Below, piece by piece: positions 1-9,353 of a stretch of 64,000 nucleotides of DNA. The position numbers were made by a program, and so were the translations under genes. Under the pieces are notes generated by a model. That model saw only the letters and a program-made list of their open reading frames with translations, was not told the origin of the DNA and ran no database searches. This DNA is from Actinomycetota bacterium (GTDB lineage: Bacteria; Actinomycetota; Thermoleophilia; Miltoncostaeales; Miltoncostaeaceae), in assembly GCA_016870155.1 (NCBI GenBank), contig VGCE01000001.1, positions 1 to 64,000 of the forward strand. Reading direction: 5' to 3'. How positions within the stretch are numbered: position 1 is the stretch's first letter; each line of letters opens with the position of its first letter.

Positions 1-284
1 ACGAGGCAAAGGAGAAGGCCGAGCGCCAGGCCTCGCAGCAGGAGGTCGTGAAGCTCGCCGACAAGCAGGCGGCAGACCTGCTCGACGAGGCCCGGCAGCG
101 CGAGCGCGAGGTGCGCCTGGGCGCCGAGGACTACGCCGACGAGGTGCTCGGCACGCTCGAGGTCAACCTCGAGAAGTTCACCGCGGCGGTGCGCCGCGGG
201 CGCGAGCGCCTGCAGGGCAAGTCGGAGGACCGCGCGAGCGACGGCCCGTTTGTCACCGACGATTCCGACGCGAACGACTACTAG
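1..284 (+). CDS. C-terminal part of a coiled-coil (cell-division-initiation / ATP-synthase-B-like) protein
   Basis: The reading frame is open from base 3 to the TAG at 282-284, so the gene enters from the left and only its last ~93 residues are visible. They are charged and heptad-like, rich in Ala, Glu, Arg and Lys, with an acidic tail ending DSDANDY. In actinobacteria the gene just upstream of the DUF177-rpmF pair is often a DivIVA/SepIVA-like or ATP-synthase-B-like coiled-coil protein; the position and composition fit that, but no diagnostic motif is visible. It ends 3 bp before the next gene, so the two are probably cotranscribed. Confidence 0.7.
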   Translation, partial: EAKEKAERQASQQEVVKLADKQAADLLDEARQREREVRLGAEDYADEVLGTLEVNLEKFTAAVRRGRERLQGKSEDRASDGPFVTDDSDANDY

Positions 285-287
285 GCC

Positions 288-869
288 ATGACGGTCGGGC
301 ACCGGGGCGTGCCGGAGGGGGTCGTCGACCTCCGCCGGCTCGATCTGGCGCCCGGCGCCGGCGCCCGGGTCGATGTTCCCGTGGCGCTCGGTGACATCAC
401 GCTGGGCGGGCAGCCGTACGCACCCGGCCCGCGCGTGGTGGATGCCCGGCTCGACGTGGGGTCGTCCGGCTCGGGCCTGGGCCTCAGGCTCAGGTTCGCC
501 ACCATGCTCACGGGGCCGTGCCAGCGCTGCCTCGCGCCGTCGTCCCTCGGTGTGGGGGTGGACGCCCGCGACTTCCAGGCCTCGGGGCGCGCCGATGCCG
601 ACGCGCCCGATGACGACCTCGACTGCGAATACCTGGCGGGCCCCATGCGCATGGAGCTCGACGTGACGGCATGGGCGCGTGACGCCGTGGCCGAGGTGCT
701 GCCGATGTCGATCCTGTGCCGCGAGGAGTGCGCGGGCCTGTGCGCGCGCTGCGGGGCCGATCTCAACGTCGCGCAGTGCGACTGCGTGGATGACGGGGTG
801 GACCCGCGCTGGGCCGCGCTGGACGAGCTGAAGGAGCGGCTCGCCGCGTCCGGCGACGAAGATGCATGA
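288..869 (+). CDS. yceD: YceD/DUF177 family protein
   Basis: 193 residues, about the usual length of the DUF177 family, linked in bacteria and plants to 23S rRNA accumulation. Visible marks are an N-terminal beta-rich half with the GPCQRCL motif near residue 80, and a C-terminal Cys cluster (LCREECAGLCARCGADLN, then CDC) typical of the family. It lies directly upstream of rpmF (L32), the classic neighbour. ATG start, 3 bp after the previous stop. Confidence 0.85.
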   Translation: MTVGHRGVPEGVVDLRRLDLAPGAGARVDVPVALGDITLGGQPYAPGPRVVDARLDVGSSGSGLGLRLRFATMLTGPCQRCLAPSSLGVGVDARDFQASGRADADAPDDDLDCEYLAGPMRMELDVTAWARDAVAEVLPMSILCREECAGLCARCGADLNVAQCDCVDDGVDPRWAALDELKERLAASGDEDA

Positions 870-912
870 CCCCGGCGCGCCGGTGGGCTTGCCCGGGCCG
901 CTCGTGAGGCGC

Positions 913-918
913 TAACCT
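913..918 (+). promoter_or_regulatory. Candidate -10 element for rpmF
   Basis: TAACCT lies about 40 nt before the rpmF start, in the 88-bp gap after yceD. It matches the TANNNT form that recurs before many starts in this window. It would give a short leader containing the AGGAG at 948-952. Confidence 0.35.
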
Positions 919-957
919 CCCGCGTCGTCCCGGATCCGGTCCCGACCAGGAGCCACG

Positions 958-1137
958 TTGGCAGTTCCCAAGCGCAAGACTTCCCGCGCCCGCCGTGACA
1001 AGCGGCGCGCCACCCATTCGATCCAGGCGACGCGCCTGGGTCGCTGCCCGCGCTGCACGGCTCCGGTGATGCCGCACCATGTCTGCATGGTGTGCGGCCA
1101 CTACAAGGGCCGTGCGGTCGTCGACACTGGCGCCTGA
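958..1137 (+). CDS. rpmF: 50S ribosomal protein L32
   Basis: 59 residues from a TTG start at 958, preceded by AGGAG at 948-952. The start MAVPKRKTSRARRDKRR is characteristic of L32. The C-terminal half has two Cys pairs (CPRC and CMVC), giving a zinc-ribbon type of L32. It ends GRAVVDTGA and is followed after 5 nt by plsX, the conserved arrangement in many bacteria. Confidence 0.95.
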   Translation: MAVPKRKTSRARRDKRRATHSIQATRLGRCPRCTAPVMPHHVCMVCGHYKGRAVVDTGA

Positions 1138-1142
1138 TCTCC

Positions 1143-2138
1143 GTGTCTGACGTCGTCGTCGCCGTCGATGCGATGGGCGGCGACAAGGCACCGCAGGTTC
1201 CCGTGGCAGGCGCGCTCGACGCCGCCCGCGAGGGCATCGGCATCCTGCTCGTGGGCGACGAGGCGGCCATAGGCAGGGCACTCGAGCAGCATGATGACGT
1301 GCCGCCGAACGTGGAGGTCATCCATGCCGCCGACCGCATCTTCGGCACCGACGACGCCGTCAAGGCGGTGCGCGCCAGGCCGGACGCCTCGATGGTCGTG
1401 GCCTGCCGCCACGTGCATGAGGGTCGCGCTGGCGCGGTGATCTCGGCGGGGCACACCGGTGGAATGCTGGCGGCCTCCACGCTCATCCTGCGCCGCCTGC
1501 CCGGCGTGATCCGCCCGGGGCTCGCGGTGCCGATGCCGTCGATCGCCGGCCCCATCGTGATGATCGACGGCGGTGCCAACGCCGAGTGCAAGCCCGAGTA
1601 CCTGGCGCAGTTCGCGGTGATGGGCCGCGTGCTCGGCCGCGACATCCTCGGCATCGACGATCCCACGGTCGGGCTGCTCAGCATCGGGGAGGAGGCCGGC
1701 AAGGGCACCGAGCTCGTGCTCGAGGCCTCCGAGCTGCTCGAGGGCACGCCGGGGTTCATCGGCAATGTCGAGGGCCGTGACATCCCCCGGGGCAAGGCGC
1801 GCATCATCATCACCGACGGCTTCACCGGCAACGTGGCTCTGAAGCTCTACGAGGGCACCGCCGCGATGATCTTCCACGAGATCCGCCGCGGGCTCACGTC
1901 GAGCGTGCGCGGCAAGGTGGCGGGCGCGCTCGGCATGCCGGTGTTCAAGGACCTGCGCAAGAACATCGACCCCGAGGAATACGGCAGCGCATACCTACTG
2001 GGGGTGCGGGGAATATCGATGATCGGGCACGGCAACACCGGCACCCGCGGCATGGCGAATGGCATCCGCCGCGCCGCGCAGGGCATCAGGGAAGACGTCA
2101 CCGGCCACATCCAGGCCGGCATCGCCGCCAGCGCCTGA
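1143..2138 (+). CDS. plsX: Phosphate acyltransferase PlsX
   Basis: 331 residues. PlsX makes acyl-phosphate from acyl-ACP for phospholipid synthesis and is peripheral to the membrane. The N-terminus [14 protein letters not shown] is the family signature; [17 protein letters not shown] and [11 protein letters not shown] follow at the expected spacing. I chose GTG 1143 because it leaves 5 nt after rpmF and begins just before the conserved core; an ATG at 1092 would overlap rpmF by 46 nt. The next gene encodes acyl carrier protein. Confidence 0.95.
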   Translation: MSDVVVAVDAMGGDKAPQVPVAGALDAAREGIGILLVGDEAAIGRALEQHDDVPPNVEVIHAADRIFGTDDAVKAVRARPDASMVVACRHVHEGRAGAVISAGHTGGMLAASTLILRRLPGVIRPGLAVPMPSIAGPIVMIDGGANAECKPEYLAQFAVMGRVLGRDILGIDDPTVGLLSIGEEAGKGTELVLEASELLEGTPGFIGNVEGRDIPRGKARIIITDGFTGNVALKLYEGTAAMIFHEIRRGLTSSVRGKVAGALGMPVFKDLRKNIDPEEYGSAYLLGVRGISMIGHGNTGTRGMANGIRRAAQGIREDVTGHIQAGIAASA

Positions 2139-2180
2139 TTCGCGCTCCGCGCCGGGGCCCCGGGCGTCCGGACGCGCTGG

Positions 2181-2186
2181 TACGTT
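2181..2186 (+). promoter_or_regulatory. Candidate -10 element for acpP
   Basis: TACGTT sits 41 nt before acpP in an 89-bp intergenic gap, with an AAAGGAGC ribosome-binding site between it and the start codon. This would let the abundant acyl carrier protein be expressed separately from plsX. No convincing -35 was seen. Confidence 0.3.
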
Positions 2187-2227
2187 CAGCATCGTTCACG
2201 GCCCAGAGTCCCGCCCCTAAAGGAGCA

Positions 2228-2476
2228 ATGGTGGATCGAGCGCAGGCCCTCTCCGAGCTTCAGTCAATCCTCGTCGAGCAGCTTGGTGTCGACGCATCCG
2301 AGGTGGTCGAGACGGCCTCCTTCGCGGAGGACCTCAACGCGGACTCCCTTGACCTGGTCGAGATGATCATGGAGATGGAGGACAAGTTCGGGGTCAAGAT
2401 CCCGGACGAGGATGCGGAGAAGATCGTCACGGTCGGTGACGCCGTCGACTACATCGTCGCCCGCTCCGGTTCCTGA
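2228..2476 (+). CDS. acpP: Acyl carrier protein
   Basis: 82 acidic residues with the phosphopantetheine attachment motif NADSLDLVE around Ser 40, followed by the helix-III region [14 protein letters not shown]. Length and sequence are typical of type II fatty-acid-synthesis ACP. ATG follows a strong AAAGGAGC. Its 3' end overlaps the next open frame (rnc). Confidence 0.96.
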   Translation: MVDRAQALSELQSILVEQLGVDASEVVETASFAEDLNADSLDLVEMIMEMEDKFGVKIPDEDAEKIVTVGDAVDYIVARSGS

Positions 2477-3167
2477 CGGGTCGGGGCCCCGGCCGCGTGA
2501 CCTCGCGGAGCTCCTCGCGCTGCTCGATCCCGATGCCCGGCGGCTGGCGCTCAGCCACCCGTTCTGGGCGTCGGACTCCCTGCACTCGTATGAACGCCTG
2601 GAGTTCCTCGGCGACTCGGTGCTCGGCGTGATCGTCACCGAGGCGCTCATGCAGCAGCACCCCGACAGGCTCGAGGGCGACCTCACCTGGATGCGCCAGG
2701 CCGTGGTGTCGCGCGATGCGTGCGCCGTGGTAGCCGATGCCTGCGGGCTTCCGCAGGCCATGGTCGACTCCGCGCCGAGGGCCCGGCGCGCCGATGCCCT
2801 GCGCCTGGCCGACCACCGCAACGTGAAGGCCGCGCTCGCCGAGTCGGTGATCGGCGCGGGCTGGCTGCGCGCCGGCGAGCCCGCCACGCGGTCGGCGGTG
2901 CTGGGTGCCTTCGCCGAGCCCCTCGCACATGCGCACGAGCGCATCCGCGACGCCAAGACCAAGCTGCAGGAGCGACTGCAGGCCGCGGGAGAGGCGCGCG
3001 TGCGCTACGAGATCACCGGGCAGCAGGGCTCGCCCCACGACGCCACGTTCCACGCGCGCGTGCTGCGGGGCGACCGCGAGATCGGCGCCGGCTCGGGGCG
3101 GTCGAAGCAGGCCGCCGAGCGCGCGGCCGCCGAGGCCGCGCTCGAGGCGATGGGCGAGGAGGGCTGA
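2412..3167 (+). CDS. rnc: Ribonuclease III
   Basis: Up to 251 residues. RNase III cleaves double-stranded RNA in rRNA and mRNA processing. The signature [12 protein letters not shown] and the EGDL element are present, and the C-terminal ~70 residues form a dsRNA-binding domain starting near [11 protein letters not shown]. The start is unsure: ATG 2412 or GTG 2436 both overlap acpP, and no ATG/GTG/TTG lies between the acpP stop and the conserved region. In the second catalytic helix the metal-binding Asp (three residues before the catalytic Glu) is Ala, codon 2832-2834; see findings. smc follows after 4 nt. Confidence 0.9.
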   Translation: MRRRSSRSVTPSTTSSPAPVPDGSGPRPRDLAELLALLDPDARRLALSHPFWASDSLHSYERLEFLGDSVLGVIVTEALMQQHPDRLEGDLTWMRQAVVSRDACAVVADACGLPQAMVDSAPRARRADALRLADHRNVKAALAESVIGAGWLRAGEPATRSAVLGAFAEPLAHAHERIRDAKTKLQERLQAAGEARVRYEITGQQGSPHDATFHARVLRGDREIGAGSGRSKQAAERAAAEAALEAMGEEG

Positions 3168-3171
3168 TCCT

Positions 3172-6100
3172 GTGCTGAGGCGGCTTCGCATCAAGGGCTT
3201 CAAGTCGTTCGCCGACCCCGTCGACCTCGAGTTCGGCCCGGGCATCAACGTGGTCGTGGGCCCCAACGGGTCGGGCAAGAGCAACATCTCCGAGGCCATC
3301 GCCTGGGCGCTCGGGGAGCAGCGCTCGGGCCAGTTGCGCGCGCCGGCGATGCAGGACGTGCTGTTCTCGGGCGGCGACGGGCGCCAGCCCGTGGGGCTGG
3401 CCGAGGTGGTGGTCACGCTCGAGGGCGGCCTCGGGGAGGGCCCGGCCGAGATGGGCGTGTCGCGCCGTCTCACGCGGGCGGGCGATTCCGGCTACCGCCT
3501 GAACGGCTCGAACGCACGGCTGATGGACGTGCTCGATGCTCTCTCCACCCGCGGCCTTGGTCCGCAGTCGCTGGCGATCATCCGACAGGGGCAGGTGGAG
3601 GCCATCTGCCAGAGCAAGCCCGTTGCGTTGCGCGGCATCCTCGATGAGGCCGCCGGCACGGGCCTGCCCAAGCGGCGTCGCCACCGGGCCGAGCTGCGCC
3701 TCAAGCACGTGGACGACCACCTGGCCCGCGCGCGCGACCTGGCGAACGAGCTGGCCTCGCGAGCGCGTTCGCTGGAGCGTCAGGCCCGCGCGGCCGAGCG
3801 TGCTGCCGAGGTGGAGCGTGAGCTCGAGCAGTCGCGCCAGGCACTAGCGCAGGCGCGGGCGCTCACCGCCGCCCGCGACCTGGCCCGCGCGCGCGACGAT
3901 CGCGCGGCCCGCGCCGCCGATGTCGCCGCTGCGCGCGAGGGGCTCGATGTCGTCCGCACGGGGGCGCAGCAGGCGGCCACGGATCGCCAGCAGGTGGTGG
4001 CCGAGCGGGAGTCGGCGATGCAGTCGGCGGCGCGCATTCGCGGCGTGGCAGAGCGCCTCTCCGGTCGCGCCGAGGTGGCCGAGGGGCGCGTTGCGGCAGC
4101 CGCCGAGGAAGCCACACGTCGCAGGGAGCGCCGTCGCGAGGCGCAGGAAGCCCTCGTGGCAGCGGAATCGGCCGCGCGCGACGCCGAGCAGGCCGTGGAA
4201 CGCGCCGAGCGCGACGCGCGCGCGGCCGCGGATCGCCTGGAGCAGGCTGAGGCGGCCGATCAGGCCGCCGCCGCGGCTCTCGAGGCCGCCCGCGATCACC
4301 GTCGCGTCGCCGAGCGCGACGCGCAGGAGCGCGCCGTGGCCGAGGCCCGCATCATGCGCGCCACCGAGGCGCTGTCCGATCTCGATGGGGCGGGCGGCCC
4401 CGACCTCGATCGCAGCGAGCGCCGGGCGGAGATCTCGCGTGCCCGCAGGGAGCGCGACGCGGAGGGCCGGGCCGCCGCGTCGCGTGCCGCGGAGGCCGCC
4501 AGGTCGGCCCGTGAGGGCGCGGCCAGTCGCGCTGCACGCCTGGCCGCGGAGGCCGCTGCGCTGGCACCCACCGACGAGCGACACGGCGACGCCGTGGTGC
4601 TGGGAGACGGCATCGAGGTGCATGGCGGCATGGAGCGCGCCGTGGCGGCAGCGCTTGGCGAACTGGCCGACGCCCCGCTGGTGGCATCGGTGCGCGAGGG
4701 CGCCCGCGCGCTGGAGGAAGGCGCGAGCGCCGCCGCGGTGGCGCGGCCCGCAGCGGCCACCGCCCCCGCCCCGCCGGTGTCCGGCGCGCGGCGGCTTTCG
4801 GAGATGATCACGGCCTGCCCCGATCGGGCGCGCCCGTGGCTCGACGGCCTGCTGGCCGACGCCTGGCTGGTGCCATCGCTTGACGCGCTCCCCCGGGGCC
4901 TGCGCCCGTGCGTGCTCGTCACCTCCGACGGGCTCGCGTTCCGGCCGGGGACGGGCATGCTCACAGGGGTGCGCGGACCCTGGGCGGGCCGTGCGCTGCA
5001 CAAGCGGGCCATCGACGCCGCCGGGAAGGCATCGACGCGCCTCGCCGATGCCGAGCACGCTGAACGCGCGGCCGTCGCCGCCGAGCGCCGGGCCGAGGCC
5101 CGTGCCAGGGCGAGCACCCGATGCGCGCAGAGCTCGGATGGCGCGCTCGAATCGGCACGCGCCGAGGACCGTCGCCGGGCAGCTGCCCGCGCCGAGGCCA
5201 TGGCGGCGCTGGACGCCGCGCGTGCGGAGATGACGCGCCTGGGGTCGGCACCCGACGACATGCCCATGGACATCGACGCCGCCGAGCAGGCCGCCCACGC
5301 CGCCCGCGAGGCGCGTGATGCCGCCCGCGCGGCTGCGCGCCTCGCGGGCGGCGGCGCCACGCAGGAGCGCGCCCGCCTCGAGGACATCATCGCGCGCCGT
5401 GCGCGCGCCCGCGCCGAGGCCGGGGCACCCGAGCCCGCGATGGCCGACCATGCCGTCGTGGTGGCCGCCGCGCGGGCCATTCAGGCCGTGGCCGTGGCGC
5501 TGGCGCCGCGCGCCGACGAGATGGATGCCAGGTCGCGCGCCCTGGCGGCCACCATCACCGAGCTCGCCACCACCGTGCACGCTGCCCAGCAGGCGCACGA
5601 GGCGGCCGACAAGGCCCTCGCGGCGGCGGGCGAGGCCGACCGGGCCGCCGAGGTGGCGCTCGCGGTGTCGGCTGAGCGCGCCCGCGAGGCGGGTGTGGCC
5701 GACGACGCCCCGGCGCCGCCCCCGCCCGACGACGGCGAAGAGCCCGCGGACGCCATCGCCGAGCGCGTGGAGGCGCTGTCGGTGCGACGCGAGGGCATGG
5801 GTGCGGTGAATCCCCTTGCGGCCGAGGAGCGCGCCGAGCTGGCCGATCGCGAAGCCGAGACCACCGATCAGATCAGCGACCTCGAGCAGGCCGCGGAGGC
5901 CCTTCGCGCGCAGATGGCCGAGCTCGACGCCCAGGTCGCCGATGGCTTCGCCGACGTGCTGCGCACCGTGGACGAGCGCTTCCAGGAGGTGGTGGGGCTG
6001 CTGTTCCCGGGGGGTACGGGGCGCCTTCGCGTGGTGGACGACGAGGGCGAGGAGGGCGTGCAGGTGGAGGTCGTGCCCGCGGGCAAGCGTGTGCGCTCGC

Positions 6101-6474
6101 TCGCGCTGTTCTCGGGAGGCGAGAAGTCACTCATCGCCCTCGCCTTCTGCCTTGCCGTCGCCATGGCGCGCCCCACGCCCTTCTACCTGCTCGACGAGGT
6201 GGAGGCCGCGCTCGACGACGCCAACCTGCGTCGGTTCCTCGGGGTGCTGCGGCGCCTCGCCGGCGAGCGCCAGTTCATCCTCATCACCCACCAGCAGCCC
6301 ACCGTGGAGGTGGCCGACACGCTCTTCGGCGTCACCATGGGCCGCTCGGGCGTGTCGCAGGTGGTGGCGCGCTCCCTCGACCGCGATGCCGAGGGCCCGG
6401 CGCGACCGTGGGTGCGCCGGCAGCTGGCCGAGGTGCGACCGCCCGAGGCGCCGCCCTCCGCGCAGGCCGGATGA
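3172..6474 (+). CDS. smc: Chromosome segregation ATPase SMC
   Basis: 1100 residues from GTG 3172, preceded by GAGGAGG. Walker A GPNGSGKSN lies at residues 30-38. Long Ala/Arg/Glu-rich coiled coils flank a hinge-like globular region (roughly residues 460-610, with GDGIEVHGGMERAV). The C-terminal head carries the ABC signature LFSGGEKSLIAL and Walker B FYLLDEVEAALDD. Slightly short for the family (about 1150-1190). A longer open frame back to 2905 runs through rnc and is rejected. Its stop overlaps ftsY as ATGA. Confidence 0.95.
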   Translation: MLRRLRIKGFKSFADPVDLEFGPGINVVVGPNGSGKSNISEAIAWALGEQRSGQLRAPAMQDVLFSGGDGRQPVGLAEVVVTLEGGLGEGPAEMGVSRRLTRAGDSGYRLNGSNARLMDVLDALSTRGLGPQSLAIIRQGQVEAICQSKPVALRGILDEAAGTGLPKRRRHRAELRLKHVDDHLARARDLANELASRARSLERQARAAERAAEVERELEQSRQALAQARALTAARDLARARDDRAARAADVAAAREGLDVVRTGAQQAATDRQQVVAERESAMQSAARIRGVAERLSGRAEVAEGRVAAAAEEATRRRERRREAQEALVAAESAARDAEQAVERAERDARAAADRLEQAEAADQAAAAALEAARDHRRVAERDAQERAVAEARIMRATEALSDLDGAGGPDLDRSERRAEISRARRERDAEGRAAASRAAEAARSAREGAASRAARLAAEAAALAPTDERHGDAVVLGDGIEVHGGMERAVAAALGELADAPLVASVREGARALEEGASAAAVARPAAATAPAPPVSGARRLSEMITACPDRARPWLDGLLADAWLVPSLDALPRGLRPCVLVTSDGLAFRPGTGMLTGVRGPWAGRALHKRAIDAAGKASTRLADAEHAERAAVAAERRAEARARASTRCAQSSDGALESARAEDRRRAAARAEAMAALDAARAEMTRLGSAPDDMPMDIDAAEQAAHAAREARDAARAAARLAGGGATQERARLEDIIARRARARAEAGAPEPAMADHAVVVAAARAIQAVAVALAPRADEMDARSRALAATITELATTVHAAQQAHEAADKALAAAGEADRAAEVALAVSAERAREAGVADDAPAPPPPDDGEEPADAIAERVEALSVRREGMGAVNPLAAEERAELADREAETTDQISDLEQAAEALRAQMAELDAQVADGFADVLRTVDERFQEVVGLLFPGGTGRLRVVDDEGEEGVQVEVVPAGKRVRSLALFSGGEKSLIALAFCLAVAMARPTPFYLLDEVEAALDDANLRRFLGVLRRLAGERQFILITHQQPTVEVADTLFGVTMGRSGVSQVVARSLDRDAEGPARPWVRRQLAEVRPPEAPPSAQAG

Positions 6475-7499
6475 CCGACGGGGCGCCGGACGGGGGCCTC
6501 GGCGCGTTCGCCGAGCTGTTCGGGCTGGCCGCGCCGGAGGCCGAGGACGACCACCCCGGCCCCGCGCGACGTGGCCTTTTCCGCCGCCTGCGCGAGGGCA
6601 TCACATCGAGCCAGTCGCAGGCCATCTCGCCGCAGCTCGCGGGTATCTACCGGTCGAAGATGGTCACCGACGAACTCTGGCAGGACCTGGAGGAGGCGCT
6701 GATCATGGCCGACTGCGGCATGGCGGCCACCAACGAGATCGTGGATGCCCTGCGCGAGCAGGGCGTCGAGGGGCGCATCACCTCCGGTGAGTCGCTGGGC
6801 AGCGCCCTCACCGCCGAGATCACCGGGCGGCTGGCATCGGAGCCCGCGCGCATCGCCCTCGGCGACGCGCCCACCGTCATCCTGGTGGTCGGCGTCAATG
6901 GCAGCGGCAAGACCACCACGATCGGCAAGCTCGCCAACCGGCTCACCGAGCTCGGGCAGAAGGTGGTGATCGGCGCGGCCGACACCTTCCGCGCGGCGGC
7001 CGTGGAGCAGCTCTCGGTGTGGGCCGATCGTGCCGGGGTGGACATCGTCAAGCAGGGGCAGGGGGCCGACCCCGGTGCCGTGGCGTTCGACGCCGTCGCC
7101 GCCGGCCGGGCCCGCGGGGCCGACGTGGTGATCATCGACACGGCGGGCCGCCTTCAGACCCAGCACAACCTCATGGAGGAGCTGCGTAAGGTGCACGGGG
7201 TCACGGGCAAGGCGATGGACGGCGCCCCGCACCACGTGCTGCTGGTCATCGATTCCACCACGGGCCAGAACGGCCTCTCGCAGGCCCAGCTGTTCTCGGA
7301 GTCGGTGCCGGTGACCGGCCTGGTGCTCACGAAGTTCGACGGCGTGGCGCGCGGCGGCATCGTGCTGGCCATCGGGCGCGAGCTGGGGATCCCGGTGGTG
7401 CTGATGGGCGTGGGGGAGGGCATCGACGACCTGCAGCCCTTCGACGCACAGGCCTTCGCCGAGGCCATCTTCTCGCCCGGCTCGGTCGGGGACGCCTAG
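6471..7499 (+). CDS. ftsY: Signal recognition particle receptor FtsY
   Basis: 342 residues. This SRP GTPase receptor targets ribosomes to the membrane. The NG domain is complete: GVNGSGKTTT (G1), DTFRAAA, DTAGRLQT (G3), and TKFDGVARGG (G4). The N-terminal A region is short and acidic (~40 residues). I chose ATG 6471 because it overlaps the smc stop as ATGA; the upstream ATG 6408 lies deep inside smc. The partner ffh follows after 19 nt. Confidence 0.95.
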   Translation: MTDGAPDGGLGAFAELFGLAAPEAEDDHPGPARRGLFRRLREGITSSQSQAISPQLAGIYRSKMVTDELWQDLEEALIMADCGMAATNEIVDALREQGVEGRITSGESLGSALTAEITGRLASEPARIALGDAPTVILVVGVNGSGKTTTIGKLANRLTELGQKVVIGAADTFRAAAVEQLSVWADRAGVDIVKQGQGADPGAVAFDAVAAGRARGADVVIIDTAGRLQTQHNLMEELRKVHGVTGKAMDGAPHHVLLVIDSTTGQNGLSQAQLFSESVPVTGLVLTKFDGVARGGIVLAIGRELGIPVVLMGVGEGIDDLQPFDAQAFAEAIFSPGSVGDA

Positions 7500-7504
7500 C
7501 GCGA

Positions 7505-7510
7505 TAACCT
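7505..7510 (+). promoter_or_regulatory. -10 element of a probable leaderless ffh promoter
   Basis: TAACCT ends 8 nt before the GTG start of ffh, inside the 19-bp gap after ftsY. No Shine-Dalgarno sequence is present, consistent with a transcript starting at or beside the start codon. Confidence 0.5.
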
Positions 7511-7518
7511 CCGCGGCC

Positions 7519-8838
7519 GTGTTCGACGCACTCACCGACAAGCTGCAGGGGGTCTTCTCGGGCCTGAAGGGCCGGGGCAAGCTCACCGAGGCCGACATCG
7601 ACAAGGCCATGCGCGCCATCCGCCTGTCGCTGCTCGAGGCCGATGTCAGCCTGCCTGTGGTGAAGCAGCTCACCACCGCGATCAAGGAGCGGGCGACCGG
7701 CGACGAGGTGATGTCGTCGATCACGCCTGACCAGCAGGTGGTGAAGATCGTGAGCGAGGAGCTCACGCGCCTGATGGGCGGCACCAACGTGAGCCTGGCG
7801 ATGTCGCCGAACCCGCCCACGGTAATCCTCATGGCGGGCCTGCAGGGATCGGGCAAGACCACCCACACGGCCAAGCTGGCGCGCATGCTCGCGGGCGAGG
7901 GCCGGTCGCCGCTCATGGTGGCCTGCGACGTGCGCCGCCCCGCGGCCATGGAGCAGCTCGCCGTGCTGGGCGAGCAGATCGAGGTCCCGGTGCACCGCGA
8001 GGACGGCGCCACCGACCCGGTGAAGGTGGCCAAGGCCGGCATCGCCGCCGCCAAGCGCGCGGGGCGCGACGTGGTGCTGGTGGACACCGCCGGTCGCCTC
8101 AGCATCGACGCCGAGATGATGGACGAGCTGGTTGCCATCCGCGACGCGGTGAAGCCCACGTCGGTGATCCTCGTGGTGGATGCCATGACCGGCCAGACGG
8201 CCGTGGATGTCGCCGTGGCGTTCCAGGAGGCGGTGCAGTTCGACGGGGTGATCCTCAGCAAGCTCGACGGCGACGCCCGCGGCGGCGCCGCTCTCTCGGT
8301 GCGCGCGGTCACCGGCAAGCCCATCCTGTTCGTGGGCACCGGCGAGAAGGTGGACGCCCTCGAGGCGTTCCACCCCGACCGCATGGCATCGCGCATCCTC
8401 GGCATGGGCGACGTGCTGGGCCTCATCGAGAAGGCCCAGCAGAACGTCGACGCCGACGATGCCAAGCGCATCGAGGAGAAGATGCGCGGGGGCAACCTGA
8501 CCCTCGACGATTTCCTCGATCAGTTGCGCGAAGTGCGGAAGATGGGCCCCATCGGGCAGTTGATGGGCATGATTCCCGGGCTCGGGCAGCAGGCCAAGAT
8601 GAAGGACGTCGAGATCGACGAGCGGCGCATCGACCGCGTCGAGGCCATCATCAGCAGCATGACCTTGTCCGAGCGCAGCCGGCCCGACATCATCAATGGA
8701 AGCCGGCGGCGGCGTATCGCAGGGGGAAGTGGCACCACGGTCCAGGAGGTCAACCAGCTCCTGGCGCAGTTCAAGCAGATGCAGAAGCTTATGAAGCGCA
8801 TGGGTAAGGGCGGCCTGCCGCCCATGCTCGGCGCCTGA
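7519..8838 (+). CDS. ffh: Signal recognition particle protein Ffh
   Basis: 439 residues from GTG 7519. The N domain is followed by the GTPase domain with [35 protein letters not shown] and [12 protein letters not shown]. The C-terminal M domain binds 4.5S RNA and signal peptides: [11 protein letters not shown], then a Met-rich segment [15 protein letters not shown]. Full length for the family. The SRP RNA gene was not seen in this window. Confidence 0.96.
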   Translation: MFDALTDKLQGVFSGLKGRGKLTEADIDKAMRAIRLSLLEADVSLPVVKQLTTAIKERATGDEVMSSITPDQQVVKIVSEELTRLMGGTNVSLAMSPNPPTVILMAGLQGSGKTTHTAKLARMLAGEGRSPLMVACDVRRPAAMEQLAVLGEQIEVPVHREDGATDPVKVAKAGIAAAKRAGRDVVLVDTAGRLSIDAEMMDELVAIRDAVKPTSVILVVDAMTGQTAVDVAVAFQEAVQFDGVILSKLDGDARGGAALSVRAVTGKPILFVGTGEKVDALEAFHPDRMASRILGMGDVLGLIEKAQQNVDADDAKRIEEKMRGGNLTLDDFLDQLREVRKMGPIGQLMGMIPGLGQQAKMKDVEIDERRIDRVEAIISSMTLSERSRPDIINGSRRRRIAGGSGTTVQEVNQLLAQFKQMQKLMKRMGKGGLPPMLGA

Positions 8839-8861
8839 CACCGAATGCTATTGGGAGCACA

Positions 8862-9104
8862 GTGGTCAAGATCCGCCTCGCCCGCGTGGGCAGCAAGAAG
8901 AATCCGATCTACCGCGTCGTCGTAAGCGACTCGCGCTCGCCGCGCGATGGCCGCAACATCGAGACCATCGGCCGGTACAACCCGCAGACCGACCCCTCAA
9001 TCGTGGAGGTCGACCTCGCGCGGGCCGATCACTGGATCGGCAACGGCGCGCAGCCGACGCCGGCGGTGAGGAAGCTCATCTCGATCGTCCGCGAGCGCGG
9101 GTGA
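8862..9104 (+). CDS. rpsP: 30S ribosomal protein S16
   Basis: 80 residues, normal for S16. Diagnostic segments are [20 protein letters not shown] at the N-terminus, then [22 protein letters not shown] start at 8862 with GGGAGC seven bases upstream. The stop overlaps the next gene as GTGA, coupling S16 to the KH-domain protein as in Bacillus and actinobacteria. Confidence 0.96.
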   Translation: MVKIRLARVGSKKNPIYRVVVSDSRSPRDGRNIETIGRYNPQTDPSIVEVDLARADHWIGNGAQPTPAVRKLISIVRERG

Positions 9105-9349
9105 GCGACGAGCACGCCACCGAGATGGTCGCCCGCTTCGCGCGGGCGATGGTGGAGCACCCCGAGGAGGTCTCGGCCGTGCTCGGGGAGGACCGCGGCG
9201 AGCCGTGCGTGGACCTCTTCGTGGCCGAGGCCGACCGCGGCCAGGTGATCGGCCGCGGCGGGCGCGGCGCCCATGCGCTGCGCATCCTGCTGCGGGCCGC
9301 GACCGGGCCCCGCAGCGCCGGTGGCCTCGGTCTCAGGATCGTCGACTAG
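9101..9349 (+). CDS. khpA: KH-domain RNA-binding protein KhpA
   Basis: 82 residues. A single KH domain carries the GxxG loop in [17 protein letters not shown] (residues ~46-62). KhpA (YlqC) proteins sit between rpsP and rimM in many Gram-positive genomes and act with KhpB on RNA and cell elongation. GTG start overlaps the rpsP stop by 4 nt. Confidence 0.92.
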   Translation: MSDEHATEMVARFARAMVEHPEEVSAVLGEDRGEPCVDLFVAEADRGQVIGRGGRGAHALRILLRAATGPRSAGGLGLRIVD

Positions 9350-9353
9350 CCTC

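Noticed and set aside
281-1831. 516-residue open frame on the minus strand across yceD, rpmF and plsX
   Set aside because: Low-complexity Ser/Ala/Arg translation antisense to clear housekeeping genes; a GC-driven shadow.
2905-3171. N-terminal extension of smc reaching back into rnc
   Set aside because: SMC proteins begin at the LRRLRIKGFKSF segment; GTG 3172 has a good ribosome-binding site.
3844-5598. 584-residue minus-strand open frame inside smc
   Set aside because: Antisense to the Ala/Arg/Glu coiled coil; Gly/Arg/His-rich with no motif.
6183-8495. 770-residue minus-strand open frame across ftsY and ffh
   Set aside because: Antisense to two intact GTPase genes with complete G motifs.
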